Origin: Komagataeibacter melomenusus
Lineage (GTDB): Bacteria > Pseudomonadota > Alphaproteobacteria > Acetobacterales > Acetobacteraceae
Assembly: GCF_013155395.1 (NCBI RefSeq)
Contig: NZ_JABJWC010000001.1
Span: forward strand, 62,001 to 126,000
DNA: 64,000 bases
Direction of reading: 5' to 3'
Both the position numbers and the translations under genes were made by a program. This document shows positions 55,058-64,000 of the stretch, piece after piece. Numbering within the stretch: the first letter of the stretch is position 1; each line of letters opens with the position of its first letter. The notes under the pieces are model-generated. The model was not told the DNA's origin and did not search any database. It was given only the letters and a program-made list of their open reading frames with translations.

Positions 55058-56527
55058 TCACTCGCCATCATGCATGGCAGGCATGTCCCGGCCCAGCCTG
55101 CTGTGCCGCATGCCGTACAGCCCATAGACCACCAGCCCGATCGCCAGCCACACCACCAGCCGCAGCCAGGTCAGCCCATCAAGCGAGACCATGACCGCCA
55201 GGCAACTGGCAATGCCCGCAACCGGCACGACCATGCCACCGGGCACGCGGAACACGCGCGGGCGGTCGGCCTCGCGCACGCGCAGCACCATCACGCCCAC
55301 GCACACGATGACAAAGGCCAGCAGCGTGCCGATCGAGGTCATGTTGGCCAGTTGCGTAATGGGCAGGAAGGCGGCCATGATCCCGGTCACCACCATGAAG
55401 AACAGGTGGCAGGCCACCGGCGTGCCCCAGCGCGCATGCGTGCGGCCGAACATGGGCGGCAGCAGCCCGTCGCGTGACATGGCGAAGAACACCCGGCTCT
55501 GCCCCAGCAGCATGAGCAGCATGACCGACAGGAACCCGCAGATCACCCCCACCTTCACGGCGGCCTTGAGCCAGACAAAGGGGGTCTGGTCGATGGCGGT
55601 GGCCACGGGGGCGGCATCACCTGCAAGGTCGCGGTAATTGACCAGCCCCGTCAGCACGAACGAGAAGGTGATGTAGACCAGCGTGCAGATGGCCAGCGTG
55701 CCCATGAGGCCGATGGGCATGGCGCGGCCGGGGTTGCGGGTTTCCTGCGCCACGGTGGAGATCGCGTCGAACCCCAGATAGGCGAAGAACACCAGCCCCG
55801 CGGCCCGCATGATGCCCGACAGCCCGTAATGCCCGAATTCGCCGGTGTTGGGGGGGATGAAGGGCGTGTAGTTCGCGGTCCTGATATAGGGCAGGCCAAA
55901 GCCGATCACGGCGGCGATGATGACCAGCTTGACCACCACGATCACGCCGTTGAGCCGCGTGGATTCGGAAATGCCGCGCATGAGCAGGGCGGAAAGGGCC
56001 ACGATGATGAACACGGCAGGCAGGTTGGCCAGGCCATGCACCGGCTGGCCACCCGCCATGCCCACCACCTCGAACGGCGAGGCCATGAAGCGGGGATCGA
56101 TATGGATGCCCCAGCCCTCCAGCAGCGAGCGCATGTAGCGCGCCCAACTGACCGACACGGCAGAGGCGCCAACCGTATATTCAAGCACCAGATCCCAGCC
56201 GATGATCCAGCCCGCCAGTTCCCCCAGCGCGGCATAGGCATAGACATACGCACTGCCTGCCGAGGGGATCATGCCCGCAAGCTCGCCGTAGCACAGCCCC
56301 GCAAAGGCGCAGGCAATGGCCGCAACGGCAAAGGACAGGATCACCGCAGGCCCCGCATTGTTGCCCGCGGCAATGCCGGTAAGCGAGAACAGGCCCGCCC
56401 CGATGGTGCCGCCCACGCCCAGGGTCAGCAGGCTGCCAATCCCCAGAACACGTTTCAGCCCCGCGTCACGCACCGGGGCGCCGACAGGCAGCCTGCGCAG
56501 CAATGCGCGCCTGATGTCCGCGTTCAT
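55058..56527 (-). CDS. APC-superfamily amino acid permease, cationic type
   Basis: A 489-residue transporter with about 12 to 14 helices. The N-terminal cytosolic stretch (RRLPVGAPVRDAGLKRVLG) leads into helix 1 GVGGTIGAGLFSLTG, the unwound-helix substrate motif of the APC fold; YGELAGMIPSAGSAYVYAY and FVFFAYLGFDAISTVAQETRNPGRAMPIG-like stretches match the CAT/YfnA group of cationic amino acid transporters. The substrate is not provable. It lies alone on the minus strand, divergent from glyA. Confidence 0.9.
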   Translation of the reverse strand: MNADIRRALLRRLPVGAPVRDAGLKRVLGIGSLLTLGVGGTIGAGLFSLTGIAAGNNAGPAVILSFAVAAIACAFAGLCYGELAGMIPSAGSAYVYAYAALGELAGWIIGWDLVLEYTVGASAVSVSWARYMRSLLEGWGIHIDPRFMASPFEVVGMAGGQPVHGLANLPAVFIIVALSALLMRGISESTRLNGVIVVVKLVIIAAVIGFGLPYIRTANYTPFIPPNTGEFGHYGLSGIMRAAGLVFFAYLGFDAISTVAQETRNPGRAMPIGLMGTLAICTLVYITFSFVLTGLVNYRDLAGDAAPVATAIDQTPFVWLKAAVKVGVICGFLSVMLLMLLGQSRVFFAMSRDGLLPPMFGRTHARWGTPVACHLFFMVVTGIMAAFLPITQLANMTSIGTLLAFVIVCVGVMVLRVREADRPRVFRVPGGMVVPVAGIASCLAVMVSLDGLTWLRLVVWLAIGLVVYGLYGMRHSRLGRDMPAMHDGE

Positions 56528-56715
56528 TGGGGCACGCCGGTCATGGCGCAGGGGGATGCATGGGGTGCAACAACAGTCAAATCAGCCTCTCCCGGTCATT
56601 TTGGCGTTGTCTAAACGCCACGATATGGCGCACATAGCAGGCCTGTCCCCATAGGTGTCATGTCCGTTTGCCCAGCCGGAAATGACAGACGATAAATTGA
56701 TGGAGAACCATACCG

Positions 56716-58017
<1,302 letters not shown>

Positions 58018-58025
58018 GCATGGGG

Positions 58026-58052
58026 CCCGCCCCGGTCAATGGGGCGGGTTTT
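58026..58052 (+). terminator. Rho-independent terminator after glyA
   Basis: A perfect 8-bp stem CCCGCCCC/GGGGCGGG with a 7-base loop, then TTTT. It lies in the 33-bp gap between glyA and the opposite-strand hydrolase and reaches its stop codon, so it acts for glyA. Confidence 0.8.
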
Positions 58053-59070
58053 ACTCCGGGCTGCGGGCAGCGTGGGCAAAGCGCACCGCCGTATGTCCGC
58101 GCGCGGGGCGCAAATTGGGCATGACCAGCATGCACCGGTCATAGGGCGTGCGGATCTCGTCACGCCCGTCATGCGCGACCAGCGTGCCCCGTGCCGGCAG
58201 CACCTGCCCACCATGGAACGGCGCGACGAACCGGAACGCCCCGGTGCGCGCCGTGACCACATTGGTCACCACCATAGTGCGTCGCGCCGTGGGCGCATCC
58301 GGCACGGGCACTCCGCAGCATGGCCCGATCAGGGAGAGCACGGCCTGCATGGCGCGGGCAACCGTGCTGTCATGCCAGTGCTGGCCGGCCTCAAGCAGGC
58401 AGGCGGCGGCGGGACCATCATCGCTGAAGCGGGGGTGGTCGATCAGCCTGCAACCGCTGCGGTGCCCCTGATCGGCCACGGCTGTTTCCACCCCGCTGAC
58501 ATGCCGCGCCATCTGCCGCCCCGGCGCGGACAGCCCCGACAGGATCAGCGGATCGCCCGGCCACAGCATGGAATGCAGGTCGAGCAGCCTGTCCGCCGTC
58601 AGGATAACGGGCAGCAGCATCCGCGCGCGGTCGATTTCATGGGCGGAGCGCGAACCGGCCAGCGTGGCGGGCGACCAGACGCGGTTCATGTCTTCCTCTA
58701 CGCAGCGTGCCCTTACGGGGTCGCGCGGGTCGAAGAGGTCCATGGCCTCGGGGTTGGCGAATATGAAGGACAGGCGGCCCGAGCGCGGGCGGATGCGCAT
58801 GCGCAGCAGGCGGTCGAGCACGATGGCGCCCGAGAACTCATTGCCGTGAATGAGGCTGACGCACACGATATGCGGCCCCGGCCTGCGCCCCTCGTAATGC
58901 ATGACGCCGGGAATGCCGCAATTGCCCGCCCGCCATGGCGTGATGTCGGGCGGAGCAAGGTCAACCCGCCACCGGGGCAAGGGCTGGGCTGGCGGGGGAA
59001 GGCGATCAAGGAACAGGCTCGGACGCGCCACGCGCACCGGCAGCGGCGTTTCATCCGGCCCGCATGTCAT
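58051..59070 (-). CDS. Succinylglutamate desuccinylase/aspartoacylase-like zinc hydrolase
   Basis: A 339-residue M14-type metalloenzyme. Zinc ligands are H75 and E78 in LIHGNEFSG and H166 in LLDLHSML; NR in EDMNRVW (residues 129-130) is the substrate-carboxylate motif. After residue 250 a small beta domain (GAFRFVAPFHGGQVLPARGTLVAHDG) fits the succinylglutamate desuccinylase/aspartoacylase family. The substrate is probably an N-acyl amino acid; no arginine-succinyl pathway genes are near. Its 3' end shares the glyA terminator region. Confidence 0.85.
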   Translation of the reverse strand: MTCGPDETPLPVRVARPSLFLDRLPPPAQPLPRWRVDLAPPDITPWRAGNCGIPGVMHYEGRRPGPHIVCVSLIHGNEFSGAIVLDRLLRMRIRPRSGRLSFIFANPEAMDLFDPRDPVRARCVEEDMNRVWSPATLAGSRSAHEIDRARMLLPVILTADRLLDLHSMLWPGDPLILSGLSAPGRQMARHVSGVETAVADQGHRSGCRLIDHPRFSDDGPAAACLLEAGQHWHDSTVARAMQAVLSLIGPCCGVPVPDAPTARRTMVVTNVVTARTGAFRFVAPFHGGQVLPARGTLVAHDGRDEIRTPYDRCMLVMPNLRPARGHTAVRFAHAARSPE

Positions 59071-59232
59071 GCCCAGTGCAGCCCGCCGGGGCGCAGGCTG
59101 GGCCCTTTACGGTACAGGCCGGAAACGGGCATGGCATCGTGCTTCATCATGCCAGCAGTTTATCCGGCCCGCCTGCCACGGCAAGGCCACCACCACGCCC
59201 GGAGCATGACAAATGCATGACGGCGCGCAGAC

Positions 59233-60378
59233 TTACTCCGGCAGTGTTGCGATACGGATACGCTGGCCGGTCAGGCGTTCGATGTCCTTGAGTGCCTGCC
59301 GTTCCTCGGGTGCGCACAGGGCCACGGCCATGCCGCGCCGGCCCGCGCGCGCCGTGCGGCCGATGCGGTGCACATAGGCTTCGGCCGGGGCGGGGATGTC
59401 ATGATTGATGACCAGGGCGATGTCATCAATATCGATTCCACGCGCCATTACGTCGGTTGCCACCAGCACGCCCACGCGGCCCTGACGGAAATCACGCAGC
59501 ATGCGCTCGCGCCGGGCCTGCGAATGATCGCCATGGATGGCGACGGCGGGCGTAAGCGCCGAGACCGCGCGGGCAATGGCATCCGCCTCGTGGCGCGTGC
59601 GCACGAAGATCATCACGCGCTGCATGCCGTATTGCCGCAGGCAGGCCAGCGTGGCCTCCGCCTTGTGGCGCATCGGCACGAAAATGGCATATTGCGCAAT
59701 GCGGGGCGCTGGGGCCTGTTCGGCCTCCATGCTCACGCGCACGGGCTTGTGCAGCAGGCGGGCGGCAAGGTCGGCCATGGCGGGTGGCAGCGTGGCCGAA
59801 AAAAGCAGCGTCTGGTGGCGTGGGGGCAGGGCTGTGGCGAGGGCCAGCATGTCCTCGGCAAAATTGGGGTCGAGCATGCGATCGGCCTCATCGAGCACGA
59901 ACTGCGTGATGGTGGACAGGTCCAGCTCACCCCCGCGCGCAAGGTCGATCACCCGCCCCGGCGTGCCAACCACGATGGCGACGCCCTCGGCCAGCGTCTT
60001 CGCCTGCGCTGCGCGCGCCGTGCCGCCGGTGGCCTGGAGCGCGCGCAGCCCGCTGCCGCGCGCAAGGCCACGCAGCACGCCTGCCGTCTGGCCCGCAAGC
60101 TCACGCGTGGGCGAAAGGATCAGGCAGCGCACGCGGCTGTTATCGGCGCTGCCCTCCACGCCGCCGCCGTGCATCAGCGCGGACAGGAGCGGGGCGGCGA
60201 AGGCGATGGTCTTGCCGCTGCCGGTGCTGGCGAGGGCCTCCACATCCCGGCCCGCCACGATGGGGGGAATGACCGCGTTCTGGATCGCGGAAGGTTGGTG
60301 CAGGCCCATGCGGGCCAGTGCTGCCACCACGCGGCCATCAAGCCCCATGCCGGAAAATGTCGGTTCTGTCTCGCTCAT
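59233..60378 (-). CDS. DEAD-box RNA helicase (RhlE/DbpA-like)
   Basis: A 381-residue ATP-dependent RNA helicase core. Motifs in order: Q motif GLHQPSAIQNAVI, Walker A ASTGSGKT (50-57), PTRELAGQTAGVL, TPGRVIDL, DEAD in VLDEADRML, SAT in LFSATLPP, and HRIGRTARAGRRG near the end. There is no RNA-binding C-terminal extension, so it is a minimal helicase; ribosome assembly or RNA decay is likely. The ATG at 60378 begins just before the Q motif. It is divergent from the ELM1-like gene, 81 bp apart. Confidence 0.9.
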   Translation of the reverse strand: MSETEPTFSGMGLDGRVVAALARMGLHQPSAIQNAVIPPIVAGRDVEALASTGSGKTIAFAAPLLSALMHGGGVEGSADNSRVRCLILSPTRELAGQTAGVLRGLARGSGLRALQATGGTARAAQAKTLAEGVAIVVGTPGRVIDLARGGELDLSTITQFVLDEADRMLDPNFAEDMLALATALPPRHQTLLFSATLPPAMADLAARLLHKPVRVSMEAEQAPAPRIAQYAIFVPMRHKAEATLACLRQYGMQRVMIFVRTRHEADAIARAVSALTPAVAIHGDHSQARRERMLRDFRQGRVGVLVATDVMARGIDIDDIALVINHDIPAPAEAYVHRIGRTARAGRRGMAVALCAPEERQALKDIERLTGQRIRIATLPE

Positions 60379-60459
60379 TGCTGCCCCATAGCGCGGGTAA
60401 GCCCGCGACAAAAGGGGCAGGGCATTGACGGCCTGCGCCTTGTCGCGCCAGATGAGGGC

Positions 60460-61419
60460 ATGCAAGCCCCCTTACGCCCCGCAACCGTCATCGCACCAGA
60501 CCTTGCGGGCATGCGTTCGCAAACCTTTGGCCTGGCGCAGCGCGCGGGCCTTGCGCCCACCCTGCATGCCCTGGCGCCACGCGGCCTGTGGCGGCACCTG
60601 CCCGCCGCCTGGTGGCCCGTACCCCTGCGCGCCATACAGCCGCTCGGCCTGCCCGATACGTATCGCGACAACCCGGTCATCACCATAGGCGGCAGCGGGG
60701 GCGCGGTGGGGGCGGCGCTCAAGCGCGAAGGGGCCTGCGTGATCCAGGTGCAGAACCCCCGCCTTTCACCCGCGCGGTTCGATCTGGTCATTGCCAACCA
60801 CCATGACCGGCTGCGTGGCCCCAATGTCGTGCTGACGCGCACGGCGCTGCATGGCGTCACCCCGGCGCTGCTGGCGCAGGCGCGGCAGGAATGGGCCCCC
60901 CGGCTGGCGCACCTGCCCCGCCCGCTGGTCGCGGTGCTGGTGGGTGGCGGCAACGGGCGTTTCCGCCTTGGCCCGGCGGAAGGGGCTGCCCTGGCGGCTG
61001 ACCTTGCCGCCATGATGCGACGCGACCGCGTGGGCCTTGCACTCACCCCCTCGCGCCGCACCGACCCGGCCGTGTGCCGTGAACTGCAACGCGCCCTTGC
61101 CGGCCCCGATGCATGGGTGTGGGACCAGACCGGCCCCAACCCCTATCTGGGCCTGCTGGCCTGCGCCGATGCGATTGTGGTGACGACGGACAGCGTTTCC
61201 ATGATATCAGAGGCAGTTGCGACCTCCGTGCCGGTCATGGTGGCGGCACTGCCGGGCCGGTCGCGGCGCATCGGGCATTTTGTGCGTGAACTCGAACTGG
61301 CCGGCCGCATCCGCCCCTTTGCCGGGCGGCTGGAAACATGGGGGGTCACGCCCCTTGACGATACCGAACTGGCGGCGCAGGCCGTGCGGCAGTACTGTGG
61401 CCTGCCACCCCTAGCCTGA
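60460..61419 (+). CDS. ELM1/DUF1022-family protein
   Basis: A 319-residue protein of the DUF1022 family, named after plant ELM1, which recruits a fission dynamin to mitochondria; bacterial function is unknown, but the fold resembles GT-B glycosyltransferases. Marks are RSQTFGLAQRAG, ITIGGSGGAVGAAL, VIQVQNPRLSPARFDLVIANHHDRL, VLVGGGNGRFRLG, and the C-terminal VVTTDSVSMISEAVATSVPVMV, which reads like a nucleotide-sugar site. The ATG at 60460 is the first in-frame start after the DEAD-box gene promoter region; AGGG precedes it closely. Confidence 0.85.
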   Translation: MQAPLRPATVIAPDLAGMRSQTFGLAQRAGLAPTLHALAPRGLWRHLPAAWWPVPLRAIQPLGLPDTYRDNPVITIGGSGGAVGAALKREGACVIQVQNPRLSPARFDLVIANHHDRLRGPNVVLTRTALHGVTPALLAQARQEWAPRLAHLPRPLVAVLVGGGNGRFRLGPAEGAALAADLAAMMRRDRVGLALTPSRRTDPAVCRELQRALAGPDAWVWDQTGPNPYLGLLACADAIVVTTDSVSMISEAVATSVPVMVAALPGRSRRIGHFVRELELAGRIRPFAGRLETWGVTPLDDTELAAQAVRQYCGLPPLA

Positions 61420-61460
61420 ACACCCTCCCGCCCGCACCAAAGTGGAACAAGACGGCACCC

Positions 61461-63347
61461 ATGCTTGGCATTCGTACCTTTGACCCGCGCACCGGCGGCA
61501 ATATGGCCTACCGGGCCCTGACCCATCCGCTCGCTGCCGGAAAACTGACCACCCTGAACCGCGAACTGGCCCAGGCCGGTCTCGTGGCGATCTATGACCC
61601 GCATGGCATGGCAGAAACCATTCTGCCCCTGCTGCCCGTGCTGCTACAGGTTGCGGGGCTGTATACCCATGATTCACTCAGGGTGGGGCAGCCCTGCTGC
61701 GGGCAGGAGCTGCGCGCGCTGGCCGACCTGCCCGCCAGCACGGCCACGACCGTGTGGGCGCTGGATTTTGCATCTGGCGTAATGGAGAACCGCCTGGCGG
61801 GCCTCATGCCGCCCGGCGGCACGCTGCACACGCTGGCCCCGGTGCGCCTGCCGCAGGATATGCTCTCGGTCGGGCATCATTATCTTGACCGGCTCAATTT
61901 CGGCACCAATTTCGCTTTCTTCCGCGAAACAGGGGAATTTTCCACCCGTCTGGTCACGGCCAATTACTGGGCCCGCTATGGCGCGCGCAATGTCAGGCTG
62001 TGGTTGCGGCTGTTTGATGAGAACGGCTGCGTGCTGCACACCTGGGAGCAGCCCGTGCCCAAGGGCGAGCAGGCCATCGTGCTTGATAGCGCCGAGATCC
62101 GCCAGCGCTTCGGCCTGCCCGCGTTTACCGGCCAGCTTTTCATCCACGCCATCGGCATCGCAGGCCACGACGTGGTGAAATACGCGCTGGAAACACGGGG
62201 CAAGGGGGCCAATGCCAGCCTGTCGGTCACGCATGATGCCAATGCCTGGCCTGCCAACCGCTATGCCAACCTGCCTGCCCCCACACCGGGCGAGGACGTG
62301 GTGCTCTGGGTGCAGAACAGCCACGACCTGAGCATTCCTGCAGGCGCCATGACGCTCAACCGCATGGGGTGTGATGAACAGGTAGCCATCGACCGGACGC
62401 TGGCTCCATACCAGACGCTGGCGGTGCATGTGCGCGACATGCTGCCCGATCTGGCCTGGCCGGCACAGGTTGAATTCCGCGCAGGCGGCTATGTGGTGCG
62501 CCCGCGTTATGAGGTGACGCGGGCTGCCCGCACCCGCATCGCGCACCTCAACGTACAGCGCGCCGATTTGCAGCCCGATCCCGGCATTGCGGAACTGGAC
62601 CCGCGTTTTTTCGGGCGGGGCTATCTGCTGCCATTCCCCGTGCCCGACCCGGCGCGTTACCGCACGCTGGTCGTGCCCGCCCCCATGGCGGAAAGCCTGA
62701 CAAGCCTGCCCGTGCGCGTGGACTGCTTTGACCGGCGCGGGCAGGCCGGGGCCGCGCGGTTCATGGGCAATCTGGGGCGCGACCATGCCAGCGTGCTGGA
62801 TGCGGGCGAACTCGCAGGCGGGGCGGGACATGCCGAACTCGTCTATGATTTCCGCGAAGGCGGGCAGGCGGATGGCTGGCTGCATGCCCTGATCCGCTAT
62901 GAGGACCGCATGAGCGGCCATGTGGCCGAGACCAGCTTTGGCGCGCATATCTTCAACACCGCCATGACCTATCGCGGGGAGCCGCAATCCTATGCCGGGC
63001 CGCCGCCGGGGCTTTCCACAAGGCTGTTCCTGACGGCAGCGCTGCATGAACCCTACAGTTTCTGCATGCTGATCTATCCGGCATCGGGGTTGTGGCATGC
63101 CGTGTCGGACACGCGGCTTACGCTCCATGCCGCCCATGGCGCGATCATGGCTCAGGAACACGTCGCCATTCCCCAATCCGGCTCGTGCGAAATCTGGCCG
63201 CATGAAGTATTCGGGCGCGCCGCGCTGGAAATTGCGGGCGAGGGGGCCTATGTCATCATCCGTGACACGACCTGCCGCCTGTTTGGCTATCATGGCCGCA
63301 GGACCGGGGACGGACGGTTTTCAATCGACCATATGTTCGGGTTCTGA
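61461..63347 (+). CDS. Protein of unknown family with repeated beta-rich blocks
   Basis: A 628-residue protein I cannot assign. There is no signal peptide or membrane helix. The first 130 residues look like an alpha/beta part (GLVAIYDPHGMAETILPLL). After that, four beta-rich blocks seem to repeat at roughly 105 to 125 residues: VRLWLRLFDENGCVLHTWEQ with VLDSAEIRQRF; VVLWVQNSHDLSIPAGAMTLNRMG with APYQTLAVHVRDMLP; LPVRVDCFDRRGQAGAARFMG with VLDAGEL; and TRLFLTAALHEPYSFCMLIYP ending in WPHEVFGRAALEI. Shared features are a turn such as DENG/DRRG and a V-L-D-A/S-x-E-like stretch. The start ATG at 61461 is 42 bp after the DUF1022 gene. Confidence 0.75.
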   Translation: MLGIRTFDPRTGGNMAYRALTHPLAAGKLTTLNRELAQAGLVAIYDPHGMAETILPLLPVLLQVAGLYTHDSLRVGQPCCGQELRALADLPASTATTVWALDFASGVMENRLAGLMPPGGTLHTLAPVRLPQDMLSVGHHYLDRLNFGTNFAFFRETGEFSTRLVTANYWARYGARNVRLWLRLFDENGCVLHTWEQPVPKGEQAIVLDSAEIRQRFGLPAFTGQLFIHAIGIAGHDVVKYALETRGKGANASLSVTHDANAWPANRYANLPAPTPGEDVVLWVQNSHDLSIPAGAMTLNRMGCDEQVAIDRTLAPYQTLAVHVRDMLPDLAWPAQVEFRAGGYVVRPRYEVTRAARTRIAHLNVQRADLQPDPGIAELDPRFFGRGYLLPFPVPDPARYRTLVVPAPMAESLTSLPVRVDCFDRRGQAGAARFMGNLGRDHASVLDAGELAGGAGHAELVYDFREGGQADGWLHALIRYEDRMSGHVAETSFGAHIFNTAMTYRGEPQSYAGPPPGLSTRLFLTAALHEPYSFCMLIYPASGLWHAVSDTRLTLHAAHGAIMAQEHVAIPQSGSCEIWPHEVFGRAALEIAGEGAYVIIRDTTCRLFGYHGRRTGDGRFSIDHMFGF

Positions 63348-63378
63348 ACGGGGCCGTCATCGTAGGTGGATGGACAGG

Positions 63379-63410
63379 CGTGGGGCGTAGGGCGTGGGGC
63401 GTGGGGCGTG
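63379..63410. repeat. Heptanucleotide tandem repeat (CGTGGGG)
   Basis: Four tandem heptamers plus a partial fifth: CGTGGGG, CGTAGGG, CGTGGGG, CGTGGGG, then CGTG. One unit carries G to A at the fourth base. It sits between the 628-residue gene and the gene at 63479, about 70 bp before the latter's ATG. Such repeats can change copy number by slippage; whether this one does is unknown. Confidence 0.7.
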
Positions 63411-63478
63411 CGCCTGCCTGAGCGGCCCGTATGCAATGAACCGGCCCATCGCCGGCATGGAGGAAGACCGACCGCACC

Positions 63479-63859
63479 ATGATCGTACAGGACACCAATT
63501 TCTTCTGTGACATGCCCAACGACATGAAATACCTGCGCGACCGCAACCCGCCGCAGAATTTTCTTGAGCAGAACATGATCTTTGTCCTGCCCGAGCGGCT
63601 GCGCAAGTTCCGCCGCAACCTGTTTCATGTCCGGCGCACCCAAGCCGATGCCACCGCCTATGCGCCGCTGTTCAGGGTGCGCTGCATCACCGAACGCGAA
63701 CCGGTGCCCGAAGGGTATGACGGCCCGTTTGATGTCTTTCCGTTCTACACCAACCCCACCCGCAAGCGCCGCCGCACGCTTGATTACTACGTGCTGTTCC
63801 TGTTTCAGGACAAATTATCTTACGTGAAATGCCGGGATGCGTTGGGGCAGGTGCCGTAA
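63479..63859 (+). CDS. Small protein of unknown function
   Basis: A 126-residue protein of no family I recognise. It is basic and aromatic-rich, with cysteines at the start (FFCDMPNDMKYL) and near the end (YVKCRDAL), and a Y/F-rich segment (GPFDVFPFYTNPTRKRRRTLDYYVLFLFQDKLSYV). The N-terminal MIVQDTNFFCDMP and the ERLRKFRRNLFHVRR region look like a folded soluble protein. GGAGGAAG lies about 13 bases upstream of the ATG, and codon use matches neighbours. It follows the 628-residue gene after a spacer containing the heptamer repeat; a functional link is only suggested by proximity. Confidence 0.6.
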   Translation: MIVQDTNFFCDMPNDMKYLRDRNPPQNFLEQNMIFVLPERLRKFRRNLFHVRRTQADATAYAPLFRVRCITEREPVPEGYDGPFDVFPFYTNPTRKRRRTLDYYVLFLFQDKLSYVKCRDALGQVP

Positions 63860-63864
63860 GACAG

Positions 63865-63908
63865 CGTTTTCAAAGCTTTTTGAAAAAAGCTTTACCAAAA
63901 ACTTTTAT
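63865..63908. repeat. Dispersed hairpin repeat, partial copy F
   Basis: One stem, CAAAGCTTTTTGAAAAAAGC closing with TTTA, with a right arm CCAAAAACTTTT; the second hairpin is absent. It starts 6 bp after the 63479 gene. The next feature, an inverted repeat AGACAGG/CCTGTCT (63927-63945), is the last thing visible; the following gene is outside the window. Confidence 0.65.
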
Positions 63909-64000
63909 TTCCCGGGGCAGGCGGCCAGACAGGGTCGGCCTGTCTGTATGGCAATGCGCTGCGTGTGCCTTGCCCATCAGGTGAGAAGCGCAACGCAGTA

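Noticed and set aside
59368-60459. Long in-frame extension before the ELM1-like gene
   Set aside because: It runs antisense through the DEAD-box gene; only the part from 60460 has family sequence.

Overview
This window looks like ordinary chromosome from an acetic acid bacterium (family Acetobacteraceae). Komagataeibacter or Gluconacetobacter is the best guess. The reasons are the very high G+C with strong third-position bias, alphaproteobacterial gene orders (dapA-smpB; sdhE-mfd; bolA / J-domain-cobS-cobT; DUF2849-cysI-DUF934), a galU-phosphohexomutase pair, and an A/T-rich hairpin repeat placed between convergent genes. The genus is inferred from gene content, not proved. I see no prophage, insertion sequence, CRISPR array or rRNA operon. 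There is one tRNA gene.

Layout. 1-2.4 kb: iron and transport genes (partial sodium:solute symporter with its DUF3311 partner, fur, a Fur-box intergenic region, an unknown protein, bacterioferritin). 2.5-8.4 kb: methylthioribose kinase, then a type I DNA methyltransferase whose M and S genes are separated by an AI-2E-type membrane protein and a metallophosphoesterase, with no restriction subunit in view. 8.6-10.6 kb: a MATE exporter and a small membrane protein. 11.1-17 kb: serA, hisN, a membrane-anchored cytochrome c, kdsB, pheA, dapA and smpB. 17.3-25.1 kb: a two-domain cold-shock protein, a TetR regulator, recG, sdhE and mfd. 25.2-28.7 kb: an exported protein of unknown function, a bile-acid/sodium-symporter-like permease and a PLP decarboxylase. 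28.9-34.4 kb: cobT, cobS, a J-domain protein, divergent bolA and lolA, lipB, and tRNA-Leu(GAG). 34.9-37.2 kb: galU and a phosphoglucomutase/phosphomannomutase, which together make UDP-glucose.

37.3-43.5 kb holds an almost complete assimilatory sulfate pathway on the minus strand: cysH, cysD, fused cysNC, then DUF2849, cysI and DUF934. 43.6-47.8 kb: a universal stress protein, pdxH, fabI, aroC and an OsmC-type peroxidase. 48-54 kb: rpsB, tsf, recO, parC and an aminoacyl-tRNA-protein transferase. 54-58 kb: hemB, an amino-acid permease and glyA. 58-63.9 kb: an aspartoacylase-like zinc hydrolase, a DEAD-box helicase, an ELM1/DUF1022 protein, a 628-residue protein of unknown family built from repeated beta-rich blocks, and a 126-residue unknown protein.

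Most of the window is housekeeping. The best leads are the six-copy hairpin repeat, which occupies all five convergent intergenic gaps longer than 100 bp; the split type I methyltransferase without a nuclease; the uncharacterised 628/126-residue pair preceded by a heptanucleotide repeat; the unknown gene sharing a Fur-box promoter region with fur; and possible operator sites upstream of galU and cysH.
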